A stretch of DNA of 64,000 bases from Coriaria nepalensis (lineage: Eukaryota; Streptophyta; Magnoliopsida; Cucurbitales; Coriariaceae), in NCBI GenBank assembly GCA_027186245.1, contig CP114481.1, positions 35,743,501 to 35,807,500 on the forward strand, written 5' to 3'. The position numbers and the translations under genes were made by a program. This document shows, one piece after another, positions 11,631-25,620 of the stretch (the stretch's first letter is position 1; every line of letters begins with the position of its first letter). The notes below the pieces were generated by a model, which was not told where the DNA came from, did no database searches, and worked only from the letters and a program-made list of their open reading frames with translations.

Positions 11631-12904
11631 TGTGCATAACTTCCAAATGATCAATGCAAGGAAAGTGTGCAGTCGTTTAACCTTAAAATCATTTCAATGA
11701 GTCATTTCAAGTCAATAAGTTATTTCTTACCAAGTCGAACGAATTCAATTTTGCCCTACAAACACAAGTTTTGTGCATAACTTCCAAATGATCATTGCAA
11801 GGAAAGTGTGCATTCGTTTAACCTTAAAATCATTTCAATGAGTCATTTCAAGTCAATAACTTATTTCAAAGCAAGTCGAACGAATTCTATTTTTTCACTA
11901 CAAACAGAAGTTTTTTGCATAACTTGCAAATGATCAAAGCAAGGAAAGTGTGCATTCGTTTAACCTTTAAATCATTTCAATGAGTCATTTCAAGTCAATA
12001 ACTTATTTCAAAGCAAGTCGAACGAATTCTATTTTTGCACTACAAACACAAGTTTTGTGCATAACTTGCAAATGATCAATGCAAAGAAAGTGTGCATTCG
12101 TTTAACTTAAAATCATTTCAGTGAGTCATTTCAAGTCAATGACTTATTTCAAAGCAAGTTGAACGAATTCTATTTTTTCACTACAAACACAAGTTTTGTG
12201 CATAACTTGCAAATGCTCAATGCAAGGAAAGTGTGCATTCGTTTAACTTAAAATCATTTCAATGAGTCATTTCAAGTCAATAAGTTATTTCTAACCAAGT
12301 CGAACGAATTCAATTTTTGCACTACAAACACAAGTTTTGTGCATAACTTGCAAATGATCATTGCAAGGAAAGTGTGCATTCGTTTAACCTTAAAATCATT
12401 TCAATGAGTCATTTCAAGTCAATAACTTATTTCAAAGCAAGTCGAACGAATTCAATTTTTGCACTACAAACACAAGTTTTGTGCATAACTTCCAAATGAT
12501 CAATGCAAGGAAAGTGTGCAGTCGTTTAACCTTAAAATCATTTCAATGAGTCATTTCAAGTCAATAAGTTATTTCTTACCAAGTCGAACGAATTCAATTT
12601 TGCCCTACAAACACAAGTTTTGTGCATAACTTCCAAATGATCATTGCAAGGAAAGTGTGCATTCGTTTAACCTTAAAATCATTTCAATGAGTCATTTCAA
12701 GTCAATAACTTATTTCAAAGCAAGTCGAACGAATTCTATTTTTTCACTACAAACAGAAGTTTTTTGCATAACTTGCAAATGATCAATGCAAGGAAAGTGT
12801 GCATTCGTTTAACCTTTAAATCATTTCAATGAGTCATTTCAAGTCAATAACTTATTTCAAAGCAAGTCGAACGAATTCTATTTTTTCACTACAAACAGAA
12901 GTTT
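11631..12904 (+). repeat. 849-bp (6-monomer) duplication, second copy partial
   Basis: The TTTTGCCCTAC monomer at 11631 recurs at 12480, an 849-bp shift (six monomers, three of them 141 bp). It is followed in both places by a monomer ending in AAACAGAAGTTTTTTGC and then one with AACCTTTAAATC. The second copy breaks off inside the third monomer (12763), which acquires the TTTTTTCAC and AAACAGAAG tail of the preceding class, marking an intramonomer recombination joint. Confidence 0.78.
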
Positions 12905-14039
12905 TTTGCATAACTTGCAAATGATCAATGCAAGGAAAGTGTGCATTCGTTTAACCTTAAAATCATTTCAATGAGTCATTTCAAGTCAATAACTTATTTC
13001 AAAGCAAGTCGAACGAATTCAATTTTTGCACTACAAACACAAGTTTTGTGCATAACTACCAAATGATCATTGCGAGGAAAGTGTGCATTCATTTAACTTT
13101 AAAATCATTTGAATGAGTCATTTCAAGTCAATAACTTATTTCAAAGCAAGTCGAACGAAGTCTATTTTTTCACTACAAACACAAGTTTTGTGCATAACTT
13201 GCAAATGATCAATGCAAGGAACGTGTGCACTCGTTTAACCTTCAAATCATTTCAATGAGTCATTTCAAGTTATTAACTTATTTCAAAGCAAGTCGAACGA
13301 ATTCAATTTTTGCACTACAAACACAAGTTTTGTGCATAACTTCCAAATGATCATTGCAAGGAAAGTGTGCATTCGTTTAACCTTAAAATCATTTCAATGA
13401 GTCATTTCAAGTCAATAACTTATTTCAAAGCAAGTCGAACGAATTCAATTTTTGCACTACAAACACAAGTTTTGTGCATAACTTGCAAATGATCAATGCA
13501 AGGAAAGTGTGCACTCGTTTAACCTTCAAATCATTTCAATGAGTCATTTCAAGTTAATAACTTATTTCAAAGCAAGTCGAACGAATTCAATTTTTGCACT
13601 ACAAACACAAGTTTTGTGCATAACTTCCAAATGATCATTGCAAGGAAAGTATGCATTCGTTTAACCTTAAAATCATTTCAATGAGTCATTTCAAGTCAAT
13701 AACTTTTTTCAAAGCAAGTCGAACGAATTCAATTTTTGCACTACAAACACAAGTTTTGTGCATAACTTCCAAATGATCAATGCAAGGAAAGTGTGCATTC
13801 GTTTAACCTTAAAATCATTTCAATGAGTCATTTCAAGTCAATGACTTATTTCAAAGCAAGTTGAACGAATTCTATTTTTTCACTACAAACACAAGTTTTG
13901 TGCATAACTTGCAAATGATCAATGCAAGGAAAGTGTGCATTCGTTTAACTTAAAATCATTTCAATGAGTCATTTCAAGTCAATAAATTATTTCTAACCAA
14001 GTCGAACGAATTCAATTTTTGCACAACAAACACAAGTTT

Positions 14040-17000
14040 TGTGCGTAACTTGCAAATGATCATTGCAAGGAACGTGTGCATTCATTTAACCTTAAAAACA
14101 TTTCAATGTGTCATTTCAAGTCGATATCTTATTTCAAAGCAAGTCGAACGAATTCTATTTTTGCACTACAAACACAACTTTTGTGCATAACATGCAAGTG
14201 ATCAATGCAAGGAAAGTGTGCATTCATTTAACCTTAAAATCATTTCAATGTGTCATTTCAAGTCGATATCTTATTTCAAAGCAAGTCGAACGAATTCTAT
14301 TTTTGCACTACAAACACAAGTTTTGTGCATAACTTGCAAATGATCAATGCAAGGAAAGTGTGCATTCGTTTAACCATAAAATCATTTCAATGAGTCATTT
14401 CAAGTCAATAACTTATTTCAAAGCAAGTCGAACGAATTCAATTTTTGCAGTACAAACAGAAGTTTTGTGCATAACTTGCAAATGATCAATGCAAGGAAAG
14501 TGTGCATTCGTTAAACCTTAAAATCATTTCAATGAGTCATTTCAAGTCAATAACTTATTTCAAAGCAAGTCGAACGAATTCAATTTTTGCACTACAAACA
14601 CAAGTTTTGTGCATAACTACCAAATGATCATTGCGAGGAAAGTGTGCATTCATTTAACTTTAAAATCATTTGAATGAGTCATTTCAAGTCAATAACTTAT
14701 TTCAAAGCAAGTCGAACGAAGTCTATTTTTTCACTACAAACACAAGTTTTGTGCATAACTTGCAAATGATCAATGCAAGGAACGTGTGCACTCGTTTAAC
14801 CTTCAAATCATTTCAATGAGTCATTTCAAGTTATTAACTTATTTCAAAGCAAGTCGAACGAATTCAATTTTTGCACTACAAACACAAGTTTTGTGCATAA
14901 CTTCCAAATGATCATTGCAAGGAAAGTGTGCATTCGTTTAACCTTAAAATCATTTCAATGAGTCATTTCAAGTCAATAACTTATTTCAAAGCAAGTCGAA
15001 CGAATTCAATTTTTGCACTACAAACACAAGTTTTGTGCATAACTTCCAAATGATCAATGCAAGGAAAGTGTGCATTCGTTTAACCTTAAAATCATTTCAA
15101 TGAGTCATTTGAAGTCAATAACTTATTTCAAAGCAAGTCGAACGAATTCTATTTTTTCACTACAAACACAAGTTTTGTGCATAACTTCCAAATGATCAAT
15201 GAAAGGAAAGTGTGCATTCGTTAAACCTTAAAATCATTTCAATGAGTCATTTCGAGTCAATAACTTATTTCAAAGCAAGTCGAACGAATTCAATTTTTGC
15301 ACTACAAACACAAGTTTTGCGCATAACTTCCAAATGATCATTGCAAGGAAAGTGTGCATTCATTTAACCTTAAAATCATTTGAATGAGTCATTACAAGTC
15401 AATAACTTATTTCAAAGCAAGTCGAACAAATTCTATTTTTTCACTACAAACACAAGTTTTGTGCATAACTTGCAAATGATCAATGCAAGGAAAGTGTGCA
15501 CTCGTTTAACCTTCAAATCATTTCAATGAGTCATTCCAAGTTAATAACTTATTTCAAAGCAAGTCGAACGAATTCAATTTTTGCACTACAAACACAAGTT
15601 TTGTGCATAACTTCCAAATGATCATTGCAAGGAAAGTATGCATTCGTTTAACCTTAAAATCATTTCAATGAGTCATTTCAAGTCAATAACTTTTTTCAAA
15701 GCAAGTCGAACGAATTCAATTTTTGCACTACAAACACAAGTTTTGTGCATAACTTCCAAATGATCAATGCAAGGAAAGTGTGCATTCGTTTAACCTTAAA
15801 ATCATTTCAATGAGTCATTTCAAGTCAATAACTTATTTCAAAGCAAGTCGAACGAATTCTATTTTTTCACTACAAACACAAGTTTTGTGCATAACTTGCA
15901 AATGATCAATGCAAGGAAAGTGTGCACTCGTTTAACCTTCAAATCATTTCAATGAGTCATTTCAAGTTAATAACTTATTTCAAAGCAAGTCGAACGAATT
16001 CAATTTTTGCACTACAAACACAAGTTTTGTGCATAACTTCCAAATGATCATTGCAAGGAAAGTGTGCATTCGTTTAACCTTAAAATCATTTCAATGAGTC
16101 ATTTCAAGTCAATAACTTATTTCAAAGCAAGTCGAACGAATTCAATTTTTGCACTACAAACACAAGTTTTGTGCATAACTTCCAAATGATCAATGCAAGG
16201 AAAGTGTGCAGTCGTTTAACCTTAAAATCATTTCAATGAGTCATTTCAAGTCAATAAGTTATTTCTTACCAAGTCGAACGAATTCAATTTTGCCCTACAA
16301 ACACAAGTTTTGTGCATAACTTCCAAATGATCATTGCAAGGAAAGTGTGCATTCGTTTAACCTTAAAATCATTTCAATGAGTCATTTCAAGTCAATAACT
16401 TATTTCAAAGCAAGTCGAACGAATTCTATTTTTTCACTACAAACAGAAGTTTTTTGCATAACTTGCAAATGATCAATGCAAGGAAAGTGTGCATTCGTTT
16501 AACCTTTAAATCATTTCAATGAGTCATTTCAAGTCAATAACTTATTTCAAAGCAAGTCGAACGAATTCTATTTTTGCACTACAAACACAAGTTTTGTGCA
16601 TAACTTGCAAATGATCAATGCAAAGAAAGTGTGCATTCGTTTAACTTAAAATCATTTCAATGAGTCATTTCAAGTCAATGACTTATTTCAAAGCAAGTTG
16701 AACGAATTCTATTTTTTCACTACAAACACAAGTTTTGTGCATAACTTGCAAATGCTCAATGCAAGGAAAGTGTGCATTCGTTTAACTTAAAATCATTTCA
16801 ATGAGTCATTTCAAGTCAATAAGTTATTTCTAACCAAGTCGAACGAATTCAATTTTTGCACTACAAACACAAGTTTTGTGCATAACTTGCAAATGATCAT
16901 TGCAAGGAAAGTGTGCATTCATTTAACCTTAAAATCATTTCAATGTGTCATTTCAAGTCGATATCTTATTTCAAAGCAAGTAGAACGAATTCTATTTTTG

Positions 17001-17300
17001 CACTACAAACACAAGTTTTGTGCATAACTTGCAAATGATCAATGCAAGGAAAGTGTGCATTCGTTTAACTTAAAATCATTTCAATGAGTCATTTCAAGTC
17101 AATGACTTATTTCAAAGCAAGTTGAACGAATTCTATTTTTTCACTACAAACACAAGTTTTGTGCATAACTTGCAAATGATCAATGCAAGGAAAGTGTGCA
17201 TTCGTTTAACTTAAAATCATTTCAATGAGTCATTTCAAGTCAATAAATTATTTCTAACCAAGTCGAACGAATTCAATTTTTGCACAACAAACACAAGTTT
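14040..17300 (+). repeat. HOR family A, 23-monomer unit (3261 bp)
   Basis: It starts with the landmark pair (ACAACTTTTGTG followed by AACATGCAAGTG) and ends where the pair recurs at 17301. Monomer order follows the 3545-bp unit, with two monomers fewer: a CTTCC/ATCATT copy and the TTATTTCTAACC, GAACAAATTC copy at 3972 have no equivalent here. Private differences such as TTTCGAGTC near 15252 show it is not simply the same sequence assembled twice. Confidence 0.85.
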
Positions 17301-18800
17301 TGTGCGTAACTTGCAAATGATCATTGCAAGGAACGTGTGCATTCATTTAACCTTAAAAACATTTCAATGTGTCATTTCAAGTCGATATCTTATTTCAAAG
17401 CAAGTCGAACGAATTCTATTTTTGCACTACAAACACAACTTTTGTGCATAACATGCAAGTGATCAATGCAAGGAAAGTGTGCATTCATTTAACCTTAAAA
17501 TCATTTCAATGTGTCATTTCAAGTCGATATCTTATTTCAAAGCAAGTCGAACGAATTCTATTTTTGCACTACAAACACAAGTTTTGTGCATAACTTGCAA
17601 ATGATCAATGCAAGGAAAGTGTGCATTCGTTTAACCATAAAATCATTTCAATGAGTCATTTCAAGTCAATAACTTATTTCAAAGCAAGTCGAACGAATTC
17701 AATTTTTGCAGTACAAACAGAAGTTTTGTGCATAACTTGCAAATGATCAATGCAAGGAAAGTGTGCATTCGTTTAACCTTAAAATCATTTCAATGAGTCA
17801 TTTCAAGTCAATAACTTATTTCAAAGCAAGTCGAACGAATTCAATTTTTGCACTACAAACAAAAGTTTTGTGCATAACTTCCAAATGATCAATGCAAGGA
17901 AAGTGTGCATTCGTTTAACCTTAAAATCATTTCAATGAGTCATTTGAAGTCAATAACTTATTTCAAAGCAAGTCGAACGAATTCTATTTTTTCACTACAA
18001 ACACAAGTTTTGTGCATAACTTCCAAATGATCAATGAAAGGAAAGTGTGCATTCGTTAAACCTTAAAATCATTTCAATGAGTCATTTCAAGTCAATAACT
18101 TATTTCAAAGCAAGTCGAACGAATTCAATTTTTGCACTACAAACACAAGTTTTGCGCATAACTTCCAAATGATCATTGCAAGGAAAGTGTGCATTCATTT
18201 AACCTTAAAATCATTTGAATGAGTCATTACAAGTCAATAACTTATTTCAAAGCAAGTCGAACAAATTCTATTTTTTCACTACAAACACAAGTTTTGTGCA
18301 TAACTTGCAAATGATCAATGCAAGGAAAGTGTGCACTCGTTTAACCTTCAAATCATTTCAATGAGTCATTTCAAGTTAATAACTTATTTCAAAGCAAGTC
18401 GAACGAATTCAATTTTTGCACTACAAACACAAGTTTTGTGCATAACTACCAAATGATCATTGCGAGGAAAGTGTGCATTCATTTAACTTTAAAATCATTT
18501 GAATGAGTCATTTCAAGTCAATAACTTATTTCAAAGCAAGTCGAACGAAGTCTATTTTTTCACTACAAACACAAGTTTTGTGCATAACTTGCAAATGATC
18601 AATGCAAGGAACGTGTGCACTCGTTTAACCTTCAAATCATTTCAATGAGTCATTTCAAGTTATTAACTTATTTCAAAGCAAGTCGAACGAATTCAATTTT
18701 TGCACTACAAACACAAGTTTTGTGCATAACTTGCAAATGCTCAATGCAAGGAAAGTGTGCATTCGTTTAACCTTAAAATCATTTCAATGAGTCATTTCAA
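17301..18800 (+). repeat. HOR family A, last partial and scrambled unit
   Basis: The landmark pair and the GCAGTACAAACAGAAG monomer are followed by family A monomers in a changed order. The ATTTGAAGTC, AATGAAAGG, GCGCATAAC and CCTTCAAATC monomers now precede the TACCAAATG/TTGCGAGG monomer (18442) instead of following it. Beyond about 18.8 kb the landmark pair as such is not seen again. The right boundary is approximate. Confidence 0.7.
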
Positions 18801-18839
18801 GTCAATAACTTATTTCAAAGCAAGTCGAACGAATTCAAT

Positions 18840-21800
18840 TTTTGCACTACAAACACAAGTTTTGTGCATAACTTCCAAATGATCAATGCAAGGAAAGTGT
18901 GCATTCGTTTAACCTTAAAATCATTTCAATGAGTCATTTGAAGTCAATAACTTATTTCAAAGCAAGTCGAACGAATTCTATTTTTTCACTACAAACACAA
19001 GTTTTGTGCATAACTTGCAAATGATCAATGCAAGGAAAGTGTGCACTCGTTTAACCTTCAAATCATTTCAATGAGTCATTTCAAGTTAATAACTTATTTC
19101 AAAGCAAGCCGAACGAATTCAATTTTTGCACTACAAACACAAGTTTTGTGCATAACTTCCAAATGATCATTGCAAGGAAAGTGTGCATTCGTTTAACCTT
19201 AAAATCATTTCAATGAGTCATTTCAAGTCAATAACTTATTTCAAAGCAAGTCGAACGAATTCTATTTTTGCACTACAAACACAAGTTTTGTGCATAACTT
19301 CCAAATGATCATTGCAAGGAAAGTGTGCATTCGTTTAACCTTAAAATCATTTCAATGAGTCATTTCAAGTCAATAACTTATTTCAAAGCAAGTCGAACGA
19401 ATTCAATTTTTGCACTACAAACACAAGTTTTGTGCATAACTTCTAAATGATCATTGCAAGGAAAATGTGCATTCGTTTAACCTTAAAATCATTTCAATGA
19501 GTCATTTCAAGTCAATAAGTTATTTCTAACCAAGTCGAACGAATTCAATTTTGCCCTACAAACACAAGTTTTGTGCATAACTTCTAAATGATCATTGCAA
19601 GGAAAGTGTGCATTCGTTTAACCTTAAAATCATTTCAATGAGTCATTTCAAGTCAATAACTTATTTCAAAGCAAGTCGAACGAATTCTATTTTTTCACTA
19701 CAAACAGAAGTTTTTTGCATAACTTGCAAATGATCAATGCAAGGAAAGTGTGCATTCGTTTAAGCTTAAAATCATTTCAATGAGTCATTTCAGGTCAATA
19801 AGTTATTTCTAACCAAGTCGAACGAATTCAATTTTTGCACTACAAACACAAGTTTTGTGCATAACTTGCAAATGATCATTGCAAGGAAAGTGTGCATTCA
19901 TTTAACCTTAAAATCATTTCAATGTTTCATTTCAAGTCGATATCTTATTTCAAAGCAAGTCGAACGAATTCTATTTTTGCACTACAAACACAAGTTCTGT
20001 GCATAACATGCAAGTGATCAATGCAAGGAAAGTGTGCATTAATTGAACCTTAAAATCATTTCAATTAGTCATTTCAAGTCAATATCTTATTTCAATGTAA
20101 TTCGAACGAGCACTATTTTTGCACTACAAACACAAGTTTTGTGCATAACTTCCAAATGATCATTGCAAGGAAAGTGTGCATTCGTTTAACTTAAAATCAT
20201 TTCAATGAGTCATTTCAAGTCAATGACTTATTTCAAAGCAAGTCGAACGAATTCAATTTTTGCACTACAAACACAAGTTTTGTGCATAACTTGCAAATGA
20301 TCAATGCAAGGAAAGTGTGCATTCGTTTAACTTAAAATCATTTCAATGAGTCATTTCAAGTCGATATCTTATTTCAAAGCAAGTCGAACGAATTCAATTT
20401 TTGCACTACAAACACAAGTTTTGTGCATAACTTCCAAATGATCATTGCAAGGAAAGTGTGCATTCGTTTAACCTTAAAATCATTTCAATGAGTCATTTCA
20501 AGTCAATAACTTATTTCAAAGCAAGTCGAACGAATTCAATTTTTGCACTACAAACACAAGTTTTGTGCATAACTTCCAAATGATCAATGCAAGGAAAGTG
20601 TGCATTCGTTTAACCTTAAAATCATTTCAATGACTCATTTCAAGTCAATAACTTATTTCAAAGCAAGTCGAACGAATTCTATTTTTTCACTACAAACACA
20701 AGTTTTGTGCATAACTTGCAAATGATCAATGCAAGGAAAGTGTGCACTCGTTTAACCTTCAAATCATTTCAATGAGTCATTTCAAGTTAATAACTTATTT
20801 CAAAGCAAGCCGAACGAATTCAATTTTTGCACTACAAACACAAGTTTTGTGCATAACTTCCAAATGATCATTGCAAGGAAAGTGTGCATTCGTTTAACCT
20901 TAAAATCATTTCAATGAGTCATTTCAAGTCAATAACTTATTTCAAAGCAAGTCGAACGAATTCTATTTTTGCACTACAAACACAAGTTTTGTGCATAACT
21001 TCCAAATGATCATTGCAAGGAAAGTGTGCATTCGTTTAACCTTAAAATCATTTCAATGAGTCATTTCAAGTTATTAACTTATTTCAAAGCAAGTCGAACG
21101 AATTCAATTTTTGCACTACAAACACAAGTTTTGTGCATAACTTCTAAATGATCATTGCAAGGAAAATGTGCATTCGTTTAACCTTAAAATCATTTCAATG
21201 AGTCATTTCAAGTCAATAAGTTATTTCTAACCAAGTCGAACGAATTCAATTTTGCCCTACAAACACAAGTTTTGTGCATAACTTCTAAATGATCATTGCA
21301 AGGAAAGTGTGCATTCGTTTAACCTTAAAATCATTTCAATGAGTCATTTCAAGTCAATAACTTATTTCAAAGCAAGTCGAAGGAATTCTATTTTTTCACT
21401 ACAAACAGAAGTTTTTTGCATAACTTGCAAATGATCAATGCAAGGAAAGTGTGCATTCGTTTAAGCTTAAAATCATTTCAATGAGTCATTTCAAGTCAAT
21501 AAGTTATTTCTAACCAAGTCGAACGAATTCAATTTTTGCACTACAAACACAAGTTTTGTGCATAACTTGCAAATGATCATTGCAAGGAAAGTGTGCATTC
21601 ATTTAACCTTAAAATCATTTCAATGTTTCATTTCAAGTCGATATCTTATTTCAAAGCAAGTCGAACGAATTCTATTTTTGCACTACAAACACAAGTTCTG
21701 TGCATAACATGCAAGTGATCAATGCAAGGAAAGTGTGCATTCATTTAACCTTAAAATCATTTCAATTAGTCATTTCAAGTCAATATCTTATTTCAAAGTA

Positions 21801-21850
21801 ATTCGAACGAGCACTATTTTTGCACTACAAACACAAGTTTTGTGCATAAC
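18840..21850 (+). repeat. 1701-bp (12-monomer) HOR, two copies
   Basis: Private variants recur exactly 1701 bp apart: GCAAGCCGAACG (19106 and 20807), CTTCTAAATGATC with GGAAAATGTGC (19432 and 21133), TTTTGCCCTAC, and CAATGTTTCATTT (19921 and 21622). Copy one runs from about 18.84 to 20.15 kb with an unmatched linker after it, and copy two from about 20.54 to 21.85 kb. Copy one has TTAATTGAACC and CAATGTAATTCG where copy two has TTCATTTAACC and CAAAGTAATTCG. Copy two has GAAGGAATTC near 21380 where copy one has the usual GAACGAATTC. Confidence 0.85.
20082..20125 (+). repeat. First appearance of the GAGCAC monomer class (EcoRI site lost)
   Basis: Here CGAACGAGCACTATTTTTGC replaces the usual CGAACGAATTC. 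In the copies I read, this class also has TTAGTCATTTC in place of TGAGTCATTTC, and GTAATTCG in place of GCAAGTCG. I found none in the first 20 kb, whereas it recurs many times between about 20.1 and 62.4 kb. It usually follows a monomer whose end reads AAACGCAAG. Confidence 0.8.
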
Positions 21851-24800
21851 TTGCAAGTGATCAATGCAAGGAAAGTGTGCATTCATTTAACATTAAAATC
21901 ATTTCAATGTGTCATTTCAAGTCGATATCTTATTTCAAAGCAAGTCGAACGAATTCAATTTTTGCACTACAAACAGAAGTTTTGTGCATAACTTGCAAAT
22001 GATCAATGCAAGGAAAGTGTGCATTCGTTTAACTTAAAATCATTTCAATGAGTCATTTCAAGTCAATGACTTATTTCAAAGCAAGTTGAACGAATTCTAT
22101 TTTTTCACTACAAACACAAGTTTTGTGCATAACTTGCAAATGATCAATGCAAGAAAAGTGTGCATTCGTTTAACCTTAAAATCATTTCAATGAGTCATTT
22201 CAAGTCGATATCTTATTTCAAAGCAAGTCGAACGAATTCTATTTTTGCACTACAAACACAAGTTTTGTGCATAACATGCAAGTGATCAATGCAAGGAAAG
22301 TGTGCATTCATTTAACCTTAAAATCATTTCAATGTGTCATTTCAAGTCGATATCTTATTTCAAAGCAAGTCGAACGAATTCTATTTTTGCACTACAAACA
22401 CAAGTTTTGTGCATAACTTGCAAATGATCAATGCAAGGAAAGTGTGCATTCGTTTAACCTTAAAATCATTTCAATGAGTCATTTCAAGTCGATAACTTAT
22501 TTCAAAGCAAGTCGAACGAATTCAATTTTTGCAGGACAAACAGAAGTTTTGTGCATAACTTGCAAATGATCAATGCAAAGAAAGTGTGCATTCGTTTAAC
22601 TTAAAATCATTTCAATGAGTCATTTCAAATCAATAATTTATTTCAAAGCAAGCCGAACGGATTCAATTTTTGCACAACAAACACAAGTTTTGTGCATAAC
22701 TTGCAAATGATCAATGCAAGGAAAGTGTGCATTCGTTTAACCTTAAAATCATTTCAATGAGTCATTTCAAGTCAATAACTTATTTCAAAGCAAGTCGAAC
22801 GAATTCAATTTTTGCACTACAAACACAAGTTTTGTGCATAACTTGCAAATGATCAATGCAAGGAAAGTGTGCACACGTTTAACCTTCAAATCATTTCAAT
22901 GAGTCATTTCAAGTTAATAACTTATTTCAAAGCAACTCGAACGAATTCAATTTTTGCACTACAAACGCAAGTTTTGTGCATAACTTGCAAGTGATCAATG
23001 CAAGGAAAGTGTGCATTCATTTAACCTTAAAATCATTTCAATTAGTCACTTCAAGTCGATATCTTATTTCAAAGCAAGTCGAACGAATTCTATTTTTGCA
23101 CTACAAACACAAGTTTTTTGCATAACATGCAGGTGATCAATGCAAGGAAAGTGTGCATTTATTTAACCTTAAAATCATTTCAATGTGTCATTTCAAGTCG
23201 ATATCTTATTTCAAAGCAAGTCGAACGAATTCTATTTTTGCACTACAAACACAAGTTTTGTGCATAACATGCAAGTGATCAATGCAAGGAAAGTGTGCAT
23301 TCAGTTAACCTTAAAATCATTTCAATGTGTCATTTCAAGTTGATATCTTATTTCAAAGCAAGTCGAACGAATTCTATTTTTGCACTACAAACGCAAGTTT
23401 TGTGCATAACTTGCAAGTGATCAATGCAAGGAAAGTGTGCATTCATTTAACCTTAAAATCATTTCAATTAGTCATTTCAAGTCAATATCTTATTTCAAAG
23501 TAATTCGAACGAGCACTATTTTTGCACTACAAACACAAGTTTTGTGCATAACTTCCAAATGATCATTGCAAGGAAAGTGTGCATTCGTTTAACTTAAAAT
23601 CATTTCAATGAGTCATTTCAAGTCAATGACTTATTTCAAAGCAAGTCGAACGAATTCAATTTTTGCACTACAAACACAAGTTTTGTGCATAACTTGCAAA
23701 TGATCATTGGATAGAAAGTGTGCATTCATTTAACCTTAAAATCATTTCAATGTGTCATTTGAAGTCGATATCTTATTTCAAAGCAAGTCGAACGAATTCT
23801 ATTTTTGCACTACAAACACAAGTTTTGTGCATAACTTGCAAATGCTCAATGCAAGGAAAGTGTGCATTCGTTTAACCTTAAAATCATTTCAATGAGTCAT
23901 TTCAAGTCAATAACTTATTTCAAAGCAAGTCGAACGAATTCAATTTTTGCAGGACAAACAGAAGTTTTGTGCATAACTTGCAAATGATCAATGCAAAGAA
24001 AGTGTGCATTCGTTTAACTTAAAATCATTTCAATGAGTCATTTCAAATCAATAATTTATTTCAAAGCAAGTCGAACGGATTCAATTTTTGCACAACAAAC
24101 ACAAGTTTTGTGCATAACTTCCAAATGATCATTGCAAGGAAAGTGTTCATTCGTTTAACCTTAAAATCATTTCAATGAGTCATTTGAAGTCAATAACTTA
24201 TTTCAAAGCAAGTCGAACGAATTCAATTTTTGCACTACAAACACAAGTTTTGTGCATAACTTGCAAATGATCAATGCAAGGAAAGTGTGCACTCGGTTAA
24301 CCTTCAAATCATTTCAATGAGTCATTTCAAGTTAATAACTTATTTCAAAGCAACTTGAACGAATTCAATTTTTGCACTACAAACGCAAGTTTTGTGCATA
24401 AGTTGCAAGTGATCAATGCAAGGAAAGTGTGCATTCATTTAACCTTAAAATCATTTCAATTAGTTATTTCAAGTCAATATCTTATTTCAAAGTAATTCGA
24501 ACGAGCACTATTTTTGCACTACAAATGCAAGTTTTGTGCATAACTTGCAAATGATAATTACAAGGAAAGTGTGCATTCATTTAACCTTAAAATCATTTCA
24601 ATGTGTCATTTCAAGTCGATATCTTATTTCAAAGCAAGTCGACCGAATTCTATTTTTGCACTACAAACACAAGTTTTGTGCATAACTTGCAAATGATCAA
24701 TGCAAGGAAAGTGTGCATTCGTTTCACTTAAAATCATTTCAAGGAGTCATTTCAAGTCAATGACTTATTTCAAAGCAAGTCGAACGAATTCAATTTTTTC

Positions 24801-25620
24801 ACTACAAACACAAGTTTTGTGCATAACTTGCAAATGATCATTGCAAGGAAAGTGTGCATTCATTTAACCTTAAAATCATTTCAATGTGTCATTTCAAGTC
24901 GATATCTTATTTCAAAGCAAGTCGAACGAATTCTATTTTTGCACTACAAACGCAAGTTTTGTGCATAACTTGCAAGTGATCAATGCAAGGAAAGTGTGCA
25001 TTCATTTAACCTTAAAATCATTTCAATTAGTCATTTCAAGTCAATATCTTATTTCAAAGTAATTCGAACGAGCACTATTTTTGCACTACAAACACAAGTT
25101 TTGTGCATAACTTCCAAATGATCATTGCGAGGAAAGTGTGCATTCGTTTAACTTAAAATCATTTCAATGAGTCATTTTAAGTCAATGACTTATTTCAAAG
25201 CAAGTCGAACGAATTCAATTTTTGCACTACAAACACAAGTTTTGTGCATAACTTGCAAATGATCATTGTAAGGAAAGTGTGCATTCATTTAACCTTAAAA
25301 TCATTTCAATGTGTCATTTCAAGTCGATATCTTATTTCAAAGCAAGTCGAACGAATTCAATTTTTGCACTACAAACACAAGTTTTGTGCATAACTTGCAA
25401 ATGATCAATGCAAGGATAGTGTGCACTCGTTTAACCTTCAAATCATTTCAATGAGTCATTTCAAGTTAATAACTTATTTCAAAGCAACTCGAACGAATTC
25501 AATTTTTGCACTACAAACGCAAGTTTTGTGCATAACTTGCAAGTGATCAATGCAAGGAAAGTGTGCATTCATTTAACCTTAAAATCATTTCAATGTCTCA
25601 TTTCAAGTCGATATCTTATT
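21850..25620 (+). repeat. Mosaic satellite segment with a diverged 1418-bp pair
   Basis: Monomers of several classes alternate without a clean period. A GCAGGACAAACAGAAG monomer followed by AAATCAATAATTTATTTC and GAACGGATTC occurs at 22531 and 23949, 1418 bp apart, with flanking monomers only partly alike (GCACACGTTTAACC versus GCACTCGGTTAACC). A GTCGACC monomer (SalI site) at 24638 belongs to a block seen again near 36.7, 43.2 and 46.5 kb. Nothing other than satellite is present. Confidence 0.75.

Larger units (their letters stand above)
7514..14039 (+). repeat. HOR family A, expanded unit (6526 bp) with nested duplications
   Basis: The distance between landmark pairs is 6526 bp, about 46 monomers, close to twice the 3261-bp unit that follows. 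The interior holds a 1420-bp tandem duplication (8508-9927 and 9928-11346) and an 849-bp one (11631-12479 and from 12480), plus hybrid monomers near 12338, 12763 and 13757. It reads as a unit enlarged by repeated unequal exchange. Confidence 0.8.
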
